Below are positions 32,463 through 41,356 of a DNA stretch of 64,000 nucleotides, one piece after another. The DNA comes from JBGSIC01 sp041751875 (lineage in GTDB: Bacteria > Bdellovibrionota > FAC87 > UBA2466 > JACKAF01). The number at the start of each line of letters is the position of its first letter. The stretch's first letter is position 1. The notes beneath the pieces were generated by a model. The model worked only from the letters and a program-made list of their open reading frames with translations. It made no database searches and had not been told where the DNA came from. The stretch is taken from positions 62,001 through 126,000 of the forward strand of contig JBGSIC010000018.1 of assembly GCA_041751875.1 (NCBI GenBank), in the 5' to 3' direction. The position numbers and the translations under genes are program-made.

Positions 32463-33062
32463 ATGACGCCTAGAGCGCGGTACTCCGCTTTTTTAAACGT
32501 ATTGTTTCCGGGTTTGGGACACGTTTACATCGGCGAGTACTCTCGTGGTTTGGCCCTTTTTGTGGCCTTTGTGCTTCTGCTCTCGATGCCCTTTACGCGC
32601 TTTTGCATTCCGCTTTTGGGAATTTACGCCGGCTGGGAAAGTTTCAAGCGGGCGGGCGGAAAGGACAGAGATTCCATCCTGAGTTCCAAAGCTGAGGAAG
32701 TGGCCTATCTCAAAGAGTCCTTCCCACGCGCACGACTGCCCCTCTATCTGCTGGTGGGAGCCTTAGGGGCAACGTGTTGGCTTTTGGCGCTCTATCCCTT
32801 TAGCGGCGACGCTGGGCGCTCTGGTCGGGCGGCGGAACAGGCTCGTGGCCTATCCCAGAAAATACGGGCGTGCGAGAATGAAACCGGTGTTCTTCCCCCC
32901 ACCCTGGAAAACTGTATCCAGCCTGAAGAAGCAGCTCACCTGCGGACCGATCCGTGGGGCCAGGCCTATCTGTATGAACCTATCGACGGTGGCTTTGAAA
33001 TTCGTTCCAAAGGCCCTGATCTGCGGTCTCGCACGGCAGACGATCTCATCTATATCTTTTAA
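32463..33062 (+). CDS. Membrane protein fused to a GspG-like C-terminal domain
   Basis: A 199-residue protein. Residues about 1-60 contain two hydrophobic helices (FLNVLFPGLGHVYIGEYSRG start, as in small TM2/DUF-type proteins) and a third helix lies at about 92-112. The C-terminal 80 residues, with LRTDPWGQAYLYEPIDGGFE and SKGPDLRSRTADD, strongly resemble the calcium-binding end of the type II secretion pseudopilin GspG (DPWG..Y....G.). It lacks the prepilin signal of GspG. The combination is unusual and the role unknown. Confidence 0.75.
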   Translation: MTPRARYSAFLNVLFPGLGHVYIGEYSRGLALFVAFVLLLSMPFTRFCIPLLGIYAGWESFKRAGGKDRDSILSSKAEEVAYLKESFPRARLPLYLLVGALGATCWLLALYPFSGDAGRSGRAAEQARGLSQKIRACENETGVLPPTLENCIQPEEAAHLRTDPWGQAYLYEPIDGGFEIRSKGPDLRSRTADDLIYIF

Positions 33063-33137
33063 CTTATCGCACCTAGACCGCATGGGGTTCACTTGACCCA
33101 GGCAGGGGCGCGTGGTGGTGTGGAGTTAGGTTTGATT

Positions 33138-33896
33138 ATGCAGTCGATTGTTTTTACAAGCTGCTTGGGTGTAGCACTTCTTTTTCCCGGCTCCTCCGCA
33201 GCAAACATGGAGGAAAACTCCCATCCTGTGGTTGAGCCTCTTGATCTGGAACAAGCACTTCCCGCTCTTTTGCAAAATTGGAATTCAGAAGAAGAGAAAC
33301 AACGCCGCGAAGTGTTTGCGATAGTCGATAAGTTATCGGAGCAAGCTCCACGGAGAGCACTCGATCTCATTTGGGAGCACCGAAAAGTTTCAAAGACAGA
33401 AGGCGACGAAGCGGCCCTAAGTCAGCTCTATGATCACCTGGCTCAACGAGTGGTGCGAGAGCAACTGCCCAGCAACTCAGCTCGTCAGCAGATTCCCGAT
33501 ACGCGTATTGAGAACACACTGGGTTCCGTAGACGTTTATTTTGTACCGAGCCTAAAGTTTGCTGCGGAATGGGAAGTTTACCTGCGACCCAAATCCTTTT
33601 TGGAAGGCCAAACCCAGATGCTCGTCAATTTTGGTGTGTTGGACCCGGCCACTTTTGAGGTCGTTTATCTGCGCAAGGAAGTCTTGATAGAAAAAGGGCG
33701 CCTTAGTTTTGTCGGGAGCTTTTCTCGCTTTTACTGGGCCAACGACGGCACGAGTTTCTTGGTGGAATCCTTCGATGAAGGGCGCGCCGACCAAGCCCAC
33801 CGATTTGTGTTTTTTCGCCGGGCTACCCCCATAGCCCCTCCCAAAGCCCAATCTCCCGTTCCCCAGGTTCTCCAGAGTGTTGATACGGTTGAATAA
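33138..33896 (+). CDS. Secreted protein of unknown function
   Basis: A 252-residue protein from ATG 33138, which starts a good signal peptide (MQSIVFTSCLGVALLFPGSSAA). A TTG at 33093 would add 15 residues. An alpha-helical, charged middle (about 40-110) and a beta-rich C-terminal half follow. No domain is recognised. It is in a plus-strand run with the GspG-like fusion and the next hydrolase. Confidence 0.7.
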   Translation: MQSIVFTSCLGVALLFPGSSAANMEENSHPVVEPLDLEQALPALLQNWNSEEEKQRREVFAIVDKLSEQAPRRALDLIWEHRKVSKTEGDEAALSQLYDHLAQRVVREQLPSNSARQQIPDTRIENTLGSVDVYFVPSLKFAAEWEVYLRPKSFLEGQTQMLVNFGVLDPATFEVVYLRKEVLIEKGRLSFVGSFSRFYWANDGTSFLVESFDEGRADQAHRFVFFRRATPIAPPKAQSPVPQVLQSVDTVE

Positions 33897-33971
33897 ATTC
33901 GGCTCCTGTGGTGCCGAGGAATGTCACTTGAGAGTAGGGTGCCAGATTCTGTACAATGCGCCTTCTTAACA

Positions 33972-34925
33972 ATGAAACTCACCCTTTACATCGCTTTTGG
34001 GTTCGCCCTTTTTAGTGCAAGTCACGCGCAAGCCAAACCGTGGACACGCGTTTCGACCCTGCTTGAACTAGAACCAGGCCTTTCGTGTCGCGCATACTTA
34101 TGGCTCCCGGATGGCGAAGTGGATCGCCCTCTCATTTTCTACGCCTACGGAACCGGAATATACAGTGCGGCTGAAAATATTCACCCCGCTGCAAAGTCTT
34201 TTCTAGAAAAAGGGCGAGCCGCCGTTTTGACTTTCGACAAACCGGGAATTGAAAACACATTGGACAAGGGGAGCGTTTACGAGCGCGACGTGTTTGCGCG
34301 TCACCGACAGGGACATTTAGTCGCTTGCGCAAAAGCTGCGGTCGCATGGGCCAGTGAAAAAGCGGAAGTCGGGGCGGATTCTTCGATTTTGCTTTTGGGA
34401 CACAGCGAGGGCGCGCAGGTGCTGACACGTCTCTACGCAGAGTGGATGGAACAAAGTGATCCCGAAACAGAACGGGTGGAACTGTTGCAGCTCTCCGGTG
34501 CTCCTTTAGATGACTGGAAAAAATTCATCGGCTGTCAGATGGCCGGAGATGCGGAGTTTGAAAAGAGATTCGAAAAAGCTCTCAAGGAAAATGACGAAGA
34601 GTTTTTTCTGGCCGCTGAGAACGCCGGCGTGCCTTTAGAATATTTGAAAGAGATGTTTGAGACGCCCGCTTTGTATGAAATGTTGCAAACGCTACTCAGT
34701 GAACGGCCTGAGTTAAATGTGGAGTTTCATCACGGTTTAGAAGATGCGTATTGTTCGGTAGACAGAGTGAAGGCGCTGCACACCTGGCAACTTGCCGAGC
34801 AGAAAGGCGGAAAGCTTTCCAAGCTCAGCGCGCACTACTACCCGACCGGACATTTCTTCAATAGAGAAGCGCTCAAAAACATGATCGAATCAGTCGATCA
34901 GGCCCTCAAAAAGTCTTCTAATTGA
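33972..34925 (+). CDS. Secreted alpha/beta hydrolase
   Basis: A 317-residue protein from ATG 33972, which begins a signal peptide (MKLTLYIAFGFALFSASHAQA). The nucleophile elbow is GHSEG in LLLGHSEGAQVL, an early oxyanion region follows DRPLIFYAYGTG, and a late PTGHFFN supplies a likely catalytic His. The fold is a serine hydrolase of the alpha/beta type, periplasmic or secreted. It could be an esterase or peptidase. The exact substrate is not evident. It overlaps the convergent gene by 8 nt. Confidence 0.78.
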   Translation: MKLTLYIAFGFALFSASHAQAKPWTRVSTLLELEPGLSCRAYLWLPDGEVDRPLIFYAYGTGIYSAAENIHPAAKSFLEKGRAAVLTFDKPGIENTLDKGSVYERDVFARHRQGHLVACAKAAVAWASEKAEVGADSSILLLGHSEGAQVLTRLYAEWMEQSDPETERVELLQLSGAPLDDWKKFIGCQMAGDAEFEKRFEKALKENDEEFFLAAENAGVPLEYLKEMFETPALYEMLQTLLSERPELNVEFHHGLEDAYCSVDRVKALHTWQLAEQKGGKLSKLSAHYYPTGHFFNREALKNMIESVDQALKKSSN

Positions 34926-36936
34926 AAGAGGGCGTTGAGGCGCCGTACCAACCGGTTGCTGCTCCCGTTTCCAAATTAATAATTTCGGTTTGAGGGATCG
35001 AGGCCTTGGTACTTGAATAGCCACCCATTTGGGTACGATCGAAGCTGCTGTCTCCCGAATCTGCATCAACCGCCACAATCATGGTGTCGTCTCGTTGAAT
35101 CCCGGCAAGGAGCGCATGCTGCGTACGGCATGGTGGGCAGCGCGGAGGCGCCCCGTAGGTAATGATGAGGTATTTTTTGCCCGCCGCCTTTGCTTTATCA
35201 ATCAGCTGCTGACGAGTTTGCCCGGCGGAGTCTTCGATGTTCGAGTGTGCCGAGGATCCCGACGACGAAGCTCTCGCGGGGGCGGCTGCCACGGGCAAAG
35301 GGGAACCGTCCAGCTCCTTATCCCACATCGGTACACTAAATTCTTTGTTTCCGTTCTTCGCATGGGTGAACATTGTGCCGAGTTTGGGGTGGGTGGCCTC
35401 ACAGCCCTGGTCGCTACACTGTCCGCCTGTCCATTCTTTGGGATTGTTCATGTAGCTTTTGATTTGTTCCATCGAGGGGGGAGTGGGGCCCAAAACACCC
35501 GCTGGAAAGGGGGAGCCGGACGCGCCTAACTTACCTGGCGCTCCACCCAACCCTCCCAAATCATCGAGACCCCCAGCTGTAGCGTGGGCTAAATCCAATC
35601 CGTAGTAGTTTTTAAACACGCGTCCGGTGAGTTCGCTTTCCGGGTAGTTGCGAAACAAATAACCCGACATGTGTTTTACAAAATCGTATTCCGCGCGCGC
35701 TTCGGGGCTGAGTTTCTTTACCTCATCAGGAGTGAGATGCATGTTGGGTTTGAATGCGCGTCCGCCTGAGGCAACAAAAGCCCCATTCTTTTCGGTCATA
35801 GACACCAAATCCCCGGTTCCCGGCGGGTCAAAAAGAACGCCGCCATTGGGCTTTATGAAGATGTTTCTGGGCGTCACGTTGAAATCCCCCACTTTGAAGG
35901 GTGCGGGTGAGGAGGTACTTCCTCTCGATACGTCGGTGCTTAGGGGGCGAAGGCTCGCCAAGTCCACATTCCCGAGAAGTTGGCCATTCGCCGAGAGAAA
36001 CGCCTTGACGGTAGGGTTGTTCTTAAGAGTTTTGTGCCCTTTGTAGTATTTTGCGATTTGCGCAGTGAGCTCAGGATCAGCAAGGGGTACCTGCGGTCTA
36101 CTAAGTTCGTACACTGCTGCTTTGCCGTCGTTACCCATATGAAAGCTGGCGAGACTTGTCTTGCCAGACCCCTTTTTTAGTCGCAGCACGGAACCATCGA
36201 TCGTTCCGTGCTGTCGTTCCGCAACAAAATTGTCTTTCAAAATCTTTCCCATATTTCGAACTTGGCAGGCGGGGCAACCGGGATCCGAGAAGACTGCCTT
36301 TGCCGTTCGGGAGTTTTCCAGTTGAGAAATCTGCCTTTCAAATTCCGCGATAAGTTCCGATACAATACCGTCCCAAGCCTTGCTCGCGTTGGAAAACGGA
36401 GCGAAGCCAGTGCGTTTATGGGCTTTGTCGAGACCTTCGACGCTGGTCTTGCCGAGTTCCTTCCAGATCTGAGCTTCTCTGGTTTTTTTCCAGTTGGCGA
36501 TCTCCTCAGTATTCATTCCTTTTGGTGCGGTTACAGGCGTTCCTTGAAGCATGACGTGCCGTAAATAGTTTAGTTTGTAGAGACGATCGCTATATACGTC
36601 GATAGCAAACGCAAACTTCTGTTCATCGGTGAGTCCACTTTTCCCCAGTGCCGCGTTCAAATCAGAAGAGAGTTTTTCTTCCATCTCCAGGGGCTCGTAT
36701 AGAACGGTTTTTAGCTCTTTTACGTCATCATAGGTTTTAGCGGCCGTAAGACGACTGAAGACAGCAGCAAGGTCGTAGTTGTAGTATTTCGTGAAATCCG
36801 CAGGCGTTTGCAAAGGATTGTTCGGGCGGCCGCTCGTAGCACGTCCTCGATCATGATCGGCTGGCGCTTGGGCAAATAGCTGATCCGGCAAAGACAAAAA
36901 GGCTAACGCGGCAAATAGGATGGCTTGGTTCTTCAT
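34918..36936 (-). CDS. Large secreted protein with two CxxC motifs and a thioredoxin-like end
   Basis: A 672-residue protein starting at ATG 36936 (AGAGGA 6 nt upstream), with signal peptide MKNQAILFAALAFLSLPDQLFA. The N-terminal 200 residues are helical. FSDPGCPACQ (C221/C224) looks like a DsbC/G-type thioredoxin motif. A long Gly/Pro-poor middle region follows. The last about 90 residues form a second thioredoxin-like domain with APPRCPPCRTQ (C600/C603) after IITYG and before MIVAVDADS. A periplasmic disulfide or chaperone role is possible. The domain order is unlike Dsb proteins I know. Its 3' end overlaps the convergent hydrolase by 8 nt. Confidence 0.75.
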   Translation of the reverse strand: MKNQAILFAALAFLSLPDQLFAQAPADHDRGRATSGRPNNPLQTPADFTKYYNYDLAAVFSRLTAAKTYDDVKELKTVLYEPLEMEEKLSSDLNAALGKSGLTDEQKFAFAIDVYSDRLYKLNYLRHVMLQGTPVTAPKGMNTEEIANWKKTREAQIWKELGKTSVEGLDKAHKRTGFAPFSNASKAWDGIVSELIAEFERQISQLENSRTAKAVFSDPGCPACQVRNMGKILKDNFVAERQHGTIDGSVLRLKKGSGKTSLASFHMGNDGKAAVYELSRPQVPLADPELTAQIAKYYKGHKTLKNNPTVKAFLSANGQLLGNVDLASLRPLSTDVSRGSTSSPAPFKVGDFNVTPRNIFIKPNGGVLFDPPGTGDLVSMTEKNGAFVASGGRAFKPNMHLTPDEVKKLSPEARAEYDFVKHMSGYLFRNYPESELTGRVFKNYYGLDLAHATAGGLDDLGGLGGAPGKLGASGSPFPAGVLGPTPPSMEQIKSYMNNPKEWTGGQCSDQGCEATHPKLGTMFTHAKNGNKEFSVPMWDKELDGSPLPVAAAPARASSSGSSAHSNIEDSAGQTRQQLIDKAKAAGKKYLIITYGAPPRCPPCRTQHALLAGIQRDDTMIVAVDADSGDSSFDRTQMGGYSSTKASIPQTEIINLETGAATGWYGASTPSFN

Positions 36937-37094
36937 GGTTCCTCTGTGTGAAAACAGACAAAGTAGAAAAGTGCTCGGATGGCAACCCCAGCCTGGAAAT
37001 CCAGTTCCAGTAGGAATCGAGGCCGGCGTGGGACCATCCTTAAGTGACAAATAAGTATATCAAAAGCCGAGCGCGGCAGGCAGGGAGGGTCGCG

Positions 37095-37529
37095 TTAGAA
37101 CTGCTGGTAGTAGCTGGCGGCGTCTGTGGGGGTAGGCGCAGCGGGAACCCAAGAGGACTTGCGGGCACGTGCTTCTTTAGTGAATGACGCGGCGCTGTTT
37201 TTGTTCCGTTTGGCGAACAAAGAAATAGGCAGAATCGCAAAGTAATAGATGAGCGTGATGAGGATCGTGGTTTGCACTTTTCCCAGCACATGGGCAAAGG
37301 CCATCCACCCTCTAAACAAAAACACCGCTACCGGATGAAAAACGAATTCCAATGTGGCAAGCACGATACCGCAGGTAAAAAGCGTATAGGCGGTTTGAGG
37401 AGAACCCTTTAAGGACTTCCAGACGCCCGCCACAAAAAGCGCCATCATAATAAGAATAAAAAACTGCCGTTGCTGTTTGTGCACTTTTTCCAAAGTTCTA
37501 GTCGAGTTCAAAGGTTTCCTCCGAGCCAA
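37095..37529 (-). CDS. SxtJ-like small membrane protein
   Basis: A 144-residue protein with three hydrophobic segments (about 22-40, 46-63, 87-105). The layout and the gene context match the SxtJ family, small membrane proteins of unknown function that are found beside NodU/CmcH carbamoyltransferases. It starts inside the carbamoyltransferase gene (32-nt overlap), and the only start before the helices is ATG 37529. The pair therefore forms an operon. Identification is by context and hydropathy, as little sequence is recognisable. Confidence 0.7.
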   Translation of the reverse strand: MARRKPLNSTRTLEKVHKQQRQFFILIMMALFVAGVWKSLKGSPQTAYTLFTCGIVLATLEFVFHPVAVFLFRGWMAFAHVLGKVQTTILITLIYYFAILPISLFAKRNKNSAASFTKEARARKSSWVPAAPTPTDAASYYQQF

Positions 37530-39330
37530 TCTGTTTTCTTAAACTTTCCAGGTGTTGCGGGTTTTGCGCGGTCCGCGTAACAACGAAATTGCCGATGCCA
37601 AGCGCATCGATATTGGTGCGCACAAAGCAACGAATCGCGTCTTCCGGCGTGCAAACGATAGGTTCGCCCCGTACGTTGAAAGACGTATTAATCACCACCG
37701 ATGAACCAGTCCGTTTCTTAAACGCTTGAAGCAGATCGTAAAAACGTGGGTTCACGCTCTTTTCTACGGTGTGAACGCGGGCCGAACCGTCGACATGCGT
37801 GACCGCGGGAATCGGACTTTGAATGCTTTCTAGCATATTACTCATCCAACGCGGATCTTCCCCTACAGCCATCTTGCGCTCGTAAACGCCGTGGGCGACG
37901 GGGCAGGTGACAAGCATGTAAGGGCTTTTCGCTTTGATCGCAAAGTGCTGTTCCACATCTTCGGCTAAAACGCTCGGCGCAAACGGACGGAACGACTCGC
38001 GGAACTTGATTTTCAAGTTCATGCGTTTTTGCATTTCGGGATTGCGCGCGTCTCCCAGAATACTGCGGTGTCCGAGTGCACGCGGACCAAACTCCATGCG
38101 CCCCTGAAACCAGCCTACAATATTTTGCTCTTCCAAAAGCTGCGAGGTTCTTTCAAAAAGTTTTCCGTCTGCACAGTGCTCATAAGAAAGCCCCATTTCC
38201 TTTAAGGCGCGTTCTACTTGCGCGTCGGTGTATTCCGGCCCCAAGAAGGAACCGAACTGCCTGTCCCCGATAGAAGCGGGACGGGGGGCGCCTTGAGCGT
38301 GGTGCCACGCTAAGTAAGCCGCACCGACCGCGCCGCCGCTATCGCCAGCAGCCGGTTGAATCCAAATGTTTTTGAAGGGGCCGTTATTAAGAATTTTTCC
38401 GTTGGAAACGCAGTTAAGCGCCACACCACCCGCGAGGCAGAGGTTCTTCATGCCCGTTTCTTTGTGAATGTGAGTAGCCAGTTTAAACATGACTTCTTCG
38501 GTGACCGCCTGAATCGAGCGCGCCATATCGGTGTGAAACTGCTCGAGCTTGGATTCCGGATCACGCCGTTTTCGGCCGAAAACTTCGTCGAACTTCTCAC
38601 TGATGGTGCTCTTCATGTTGTGAAACGAGAAGTAGTCCATGTTGAGAAGATAAGAACCATCCGGGAAAATTTCGATAATCTTTTCTTTGATAAGTGACGC
38701 GTACTTGGGTTCTCCGTAAGGAGCGAGGCCCATCACTTTGTACTCGGCTGAATTTACTTTAAAGCCCAAGTACTGCGTGACCGCGCTGTAAAGAAGTCCC
38801 AGTGAATGGGGATACTGGATTTCGAATTTTTCTTCTAAGCGGTTGCCTTTGCCGATTCCCCAAGAGGTAGTACTCCATTCGCCGACCCCGTCTACCGTGA
38901 GAACTGCGGCCTCATCGAAGGGGCTAGGGAAAAAGCAACTCGCTGCGTGCGCTTCATGATGGCCTGTGAAAACAACGGGGATTTTAATTTCGAGCTCTTT
39001 TTGAATGGTTTTGCGCATCCAGAGCTTTTGGGTAAGCCAAATGGGAAGCGCCTTTACCGCAAGCGAGTAGGTGTTCGGGGCGCCTTCAATGAGCGTATCG
39101 AGAATGCGTTCAAATTTGAGGAATGGTTTTTCGTAGTACGCGACAAGTTCCACTTCGCCGATTCCAATACCGGCGAAATCTAAGCAATACTGAATCGATT
39201 CTCTGGGAAACGCGGAATCGTGACGAATGCGCGTAAAGCGCTCTTCTTGCGCAGCGGCAATCAAGACGCCGTCTTTTAATAAACACGCCGCGCTATCATG
39301 ATAAAAAGCGGAAATTCCAAGGATATACAT
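37498..39330 (-). CDS. Carbamoyltransferase (NodU/CmcH family)
   Basis: A 610-residue enzyme that transfers a carbamoyl group from carbamoyl phosphate via a carbamoyl-adenylate to an O-nucleophile such as a sugar hydroxyl. The N-terminal Kae1-like domain shows HDSAACLLKDG and HHEAHAASCFFPSPFDEAA, and the substrate domain shows LAGGVALNCVSNGKI. The C-terminal YrdC-like part has SVVINTSFNVRGEPIVCTPED. Length is typical. With the SxtJ-like gene it may modify a glycan or a polyketide-type metabolite; the substrate is unknown. The start codon 39330 is ATG. Confidence 0.93.
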   Translation of the reverse strand: MYILGISAFYHDSAACLLKDGVLIAAAQEERFTRIRHDSAFPRESIQYCLDFAGIGIGEVELVAYYEKPFLKFERILDTLIEGAPNTYSLAVKALPIWLTQKLWMRKTIQKELEIKIPVVFTGHHEAHAASCFFPSPFDEAAVLTVDGVGEWSTTSWGIGKGNRLEEKFEIQYPHSLGLLYSAVTQYLGFKVNSAEYKVMGLAPYGEPKYASLIKEKIIEIFPDGSYLLNMDYFSFHNMKSTISEKFDEVFGRKRRDPESKLEQFHTDMARSIQAVTEEVMFKLATHIHKETGMKNLCLAGGVALNCVSNGKILNNGPFKNIWIQPAAGDSGGAVGAAYLAWHHAQGAPRPASIGDRQFGSFLGPEYTDAQVERALKEMGLSYEHCADGKLFERTSQLLEEQNIVGWFQGRMEFGPRALGHRSILGDARNPEMQKRMNLKIKFRESFRPFAPSVLAEDVEQHFAIKAKSPYMLVTCPVAHGVYERKMAVGEDPRWMSNMLESIQSPIPAVTHVDGSARVHTVEKSVNPRFYDLLQAFKKRTGSSVVINTSFNVRGEPIVCTPEDAIRCFVRTNIDALGIGNFVVTRTAQNPQHLESLRKQIGSEETFELD

Positions 39331-39425
39331 GGGCTGATTTGATCCTATTGAGAGTACTGAAGATAAGAAGGCGGAACAGCCTTCATTATATCAGAGGATC
39401 CCATCAGCCGTGGAGTCAGAGCACT

Positions 39426-39989
39426 CTAGCGAACTTGCAGTCCGCCCAAGATGACAAAGAGCTGATCATCGAAGTTTGCCTTCGGGCATTCTTCCGTCGC
39501 TTTTTGGAAGTTCGTGTACATCGAAAGCGCGATTTGCGAGCGGGCTTGGTTTTTCTGCGCTTCGGTCAAACCTTGTTTCACGAACTGCTTGTTCATTTCC
39601 GCGAGTGTGACAGTCGAGAACGCTTGGGTAAAGCAGCTTTGAAGCATACACATACCGTCTTTAACCATTTCACTCGCAGCGCCGTAAGAATCACGGCGTT
39701 CAGGAACTTGCTTTTTCAATACGTTTTTCACGCAAGCTGACATGGTATGCGTGGTCAAAATCAATTGGCTAATCGCTGAGAATTTGCCGTCTTCCAAGCC
39801 TTGGTAGACCGCAGTCGGCAAGCAGTAGCCGCCTTGGCTGTTGAAAGTAATATTGCCCATGTTTAGCAACCAATTGTAGATGTTGCTGGTATTGGGGCGT
39901 TGGCATTCGGCTGCCGAGCCTAGCGAGCTAAAGCCCAGAAGCAGAGTTGCGACGAGGGTAAGTTTCCAGTTGCTTTGTTGCCGTTTCAT
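39426..39989 (-). CDS. Secreted cysteine-containing protein
   Basis: A 187-residue protein with a signal peptide (about 1-26, ending SSLGSA) and a helical mature part with six Cys: AECQ, GYCLPT, MSACVKN, GMCMLQSCF, EECPK. Three disulfides could stabilise it in the periplasm or outside. No family is recognised. AGGAGT precedes the ATG at about 7 nt. It lies 37 nt downstream of the next minus-strand gene, which is probably in the same operon. Confidence 0.72.
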   Translation of the reverse strand: MKRQQSNWKLTLVATLLLGFSSLGSAAECQRPNTSNIYNWLLNMGNITFNSQGGYCLPTAVYQGLEDGKFSAISQLILTTHTMSACVKNVLKKQVPERRDSYGAASEMVKDGMCMLQSCFTQAFSTVTLAEMNKQFVKQGLTEAQKNQARSQIALSMYTNFQKATEECPKANFDDQLFVILGGLQVR

Positions 39990-40026
39990 GATGACTCCTA
40001 AACTGTTTGCTCTAAATTGCTGTTCT

Positions 40027-41094
40027 TTATCGACCAGTTGATGTTGAGAGACCCAAAATCCGTTGTTGGAAAATTCGCTTCATCGCTGGATCCATATTTC
40101 TGAAAACTTTATCGAAGTCGGGGCTGAAGAGAATCAGCGCTTTGCGATAGCACTGGCCAACAATCTTGTAGCCTTCGACCGCTTTTTCGGGAATCGGGTT
40201 AGCGCTGCTCACCATCGTGGCCGAGCCCGTGCAACCGGGAGTCGTGTGCTTGCCTGAACTATCCGTTTCTTCGGGACGGGAAAGTTCCACACGAGGAGCA
40301 GGTTTTCCGGCCGACGCGACGTCGGTCGCTGCACCTGTATATTTTCCGAGTTTAAAAGCGCCAACGCCGTTGGCTTGGACATTCATCACACCAAAACTAT
40401 TGGCGTCGTTCGTGTTGGTCGTGGCCGATTTACCCGCGCTTACCGTAAACTTTACGTTGCCTAAGCCTAAGCCGTTTGCGAAACCAGGGTTCTGCGTATC
40501 AGAAGTGCTTGGCGTGGGGTTATTCTGAACCGCGCCGTAGTTATCTGAGTTGCGCACGCCCGACGCGCTCGGGTTCGAGGTTGAAGCGCGTTTCTTGAAA
40601 ATTTTCTGGTAAATACCGGTGATGGTAATGCCTTCAGAAGGTTCGCATTTACCATTGCCCTTGTAATATCCCTGTAGGGGTTCACCTGGGCGGGGAAGGT
40701 AATCACCCATCTGCTCGAAGCAATGGGAAAGAACTTGTCCCGCCAAAGCAATTTTTTCAGCGGCGGTCGTTGCGTCCATACCATCCAAGAGGTCTTGCTC
40801 CAGATTTCCAGGCAAATCTGTTTCACTCTGGGGATTAATCCCGGCTAATTCATCCAAGAGGTTTTGGATCGTGATGCCTTGGGCCCCGTCGATGGCGTCG
40901 TCATCATCATCATCGCCAACCAAATAATCTGAATTGTCGTTGAAATCGCCGCCGACGTTGCCTTCAAAAGGGTTGGGTGTGTTGATCTGACCGTTATTGG
41001 GCAAACGCGATTGGTTTTGGCAAGAGGCCATCAAATATCCAAGCACCGCGAAGACGGTGAGGAGGGAGTATTTTCTCAAGCTGTGTGTACGCAT
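40027..41094 (-). CDS. Putative lipoprotein with acidic segment
   Basis: A 355-residue protein. The signal ends LMASCQ with lipobox Cys25, so it is lipidated. A stretch of Asp residues (VGDDDDDDAIDG, about 60-71) may bind calcium. It continues as a Ser/Asn/Thr-rich, probably surface-exposed region. The C-terminal 60 residues are helical and contain VGQCYRKALILFSPDFDKVF. No known domain. It is likely cotranscribed with the cysteine-containing protein 37 nt downstream. Confidence 0.72.
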   Translation of the reverse strand: MRTHSLRKYSLLTVFAVLGYLMASCQNQSRLPNNGQINTPNPFEGNVGGDFNDNSDYLVGDDDDDDAIDGAQGITIQNLLDELAGINPQSETDLPGNLEQDLLDGMDATTAAEKIALAGQVLSHCFEQMGDYLPRPGEPLQGYYKGNGKCEPSEGITITGIYQKIFKKRASTSNPSASGVRNSDNYGAVQNNPTPSTSDTQNPGFANGLGLGNVKFTVSAGKSATTNTNDANSFGVMNVQANGVGAFKLGKYTGAATDVASAGKPAPRVELSRPEETDSSGKHTTPGCTGSATMVSSANPIPEKAVEGYKIVGQCYRKALILFSPDFDKVFRNMDPAMKRIFQQRILGLSTSTGR

Positions 41095-41356
41095 GGCATA
41101 GTCCCGTTGGGGTTATAAGTGTTCTGAGGGGATCAAAGTGCAAAGGGTATGCCGCCACGTTAGGCTCAAAGTGTACCGTGTCGGTATACACCAATCGCCG
41201 AGGTTTCCGCCGCCAAGCCTGAGTGGGGAAATCCCCCACGCAATTTCAAATACTTAGCCTGTCTGGATTTTGATCGGGTGCTCACAGGGTGAGCTAAGCA
41301 TTGAATTTCGTGTGCCTCTTGGGTAGAAAGGGGGCGGCCTAAGTGGCCAAATTTCT

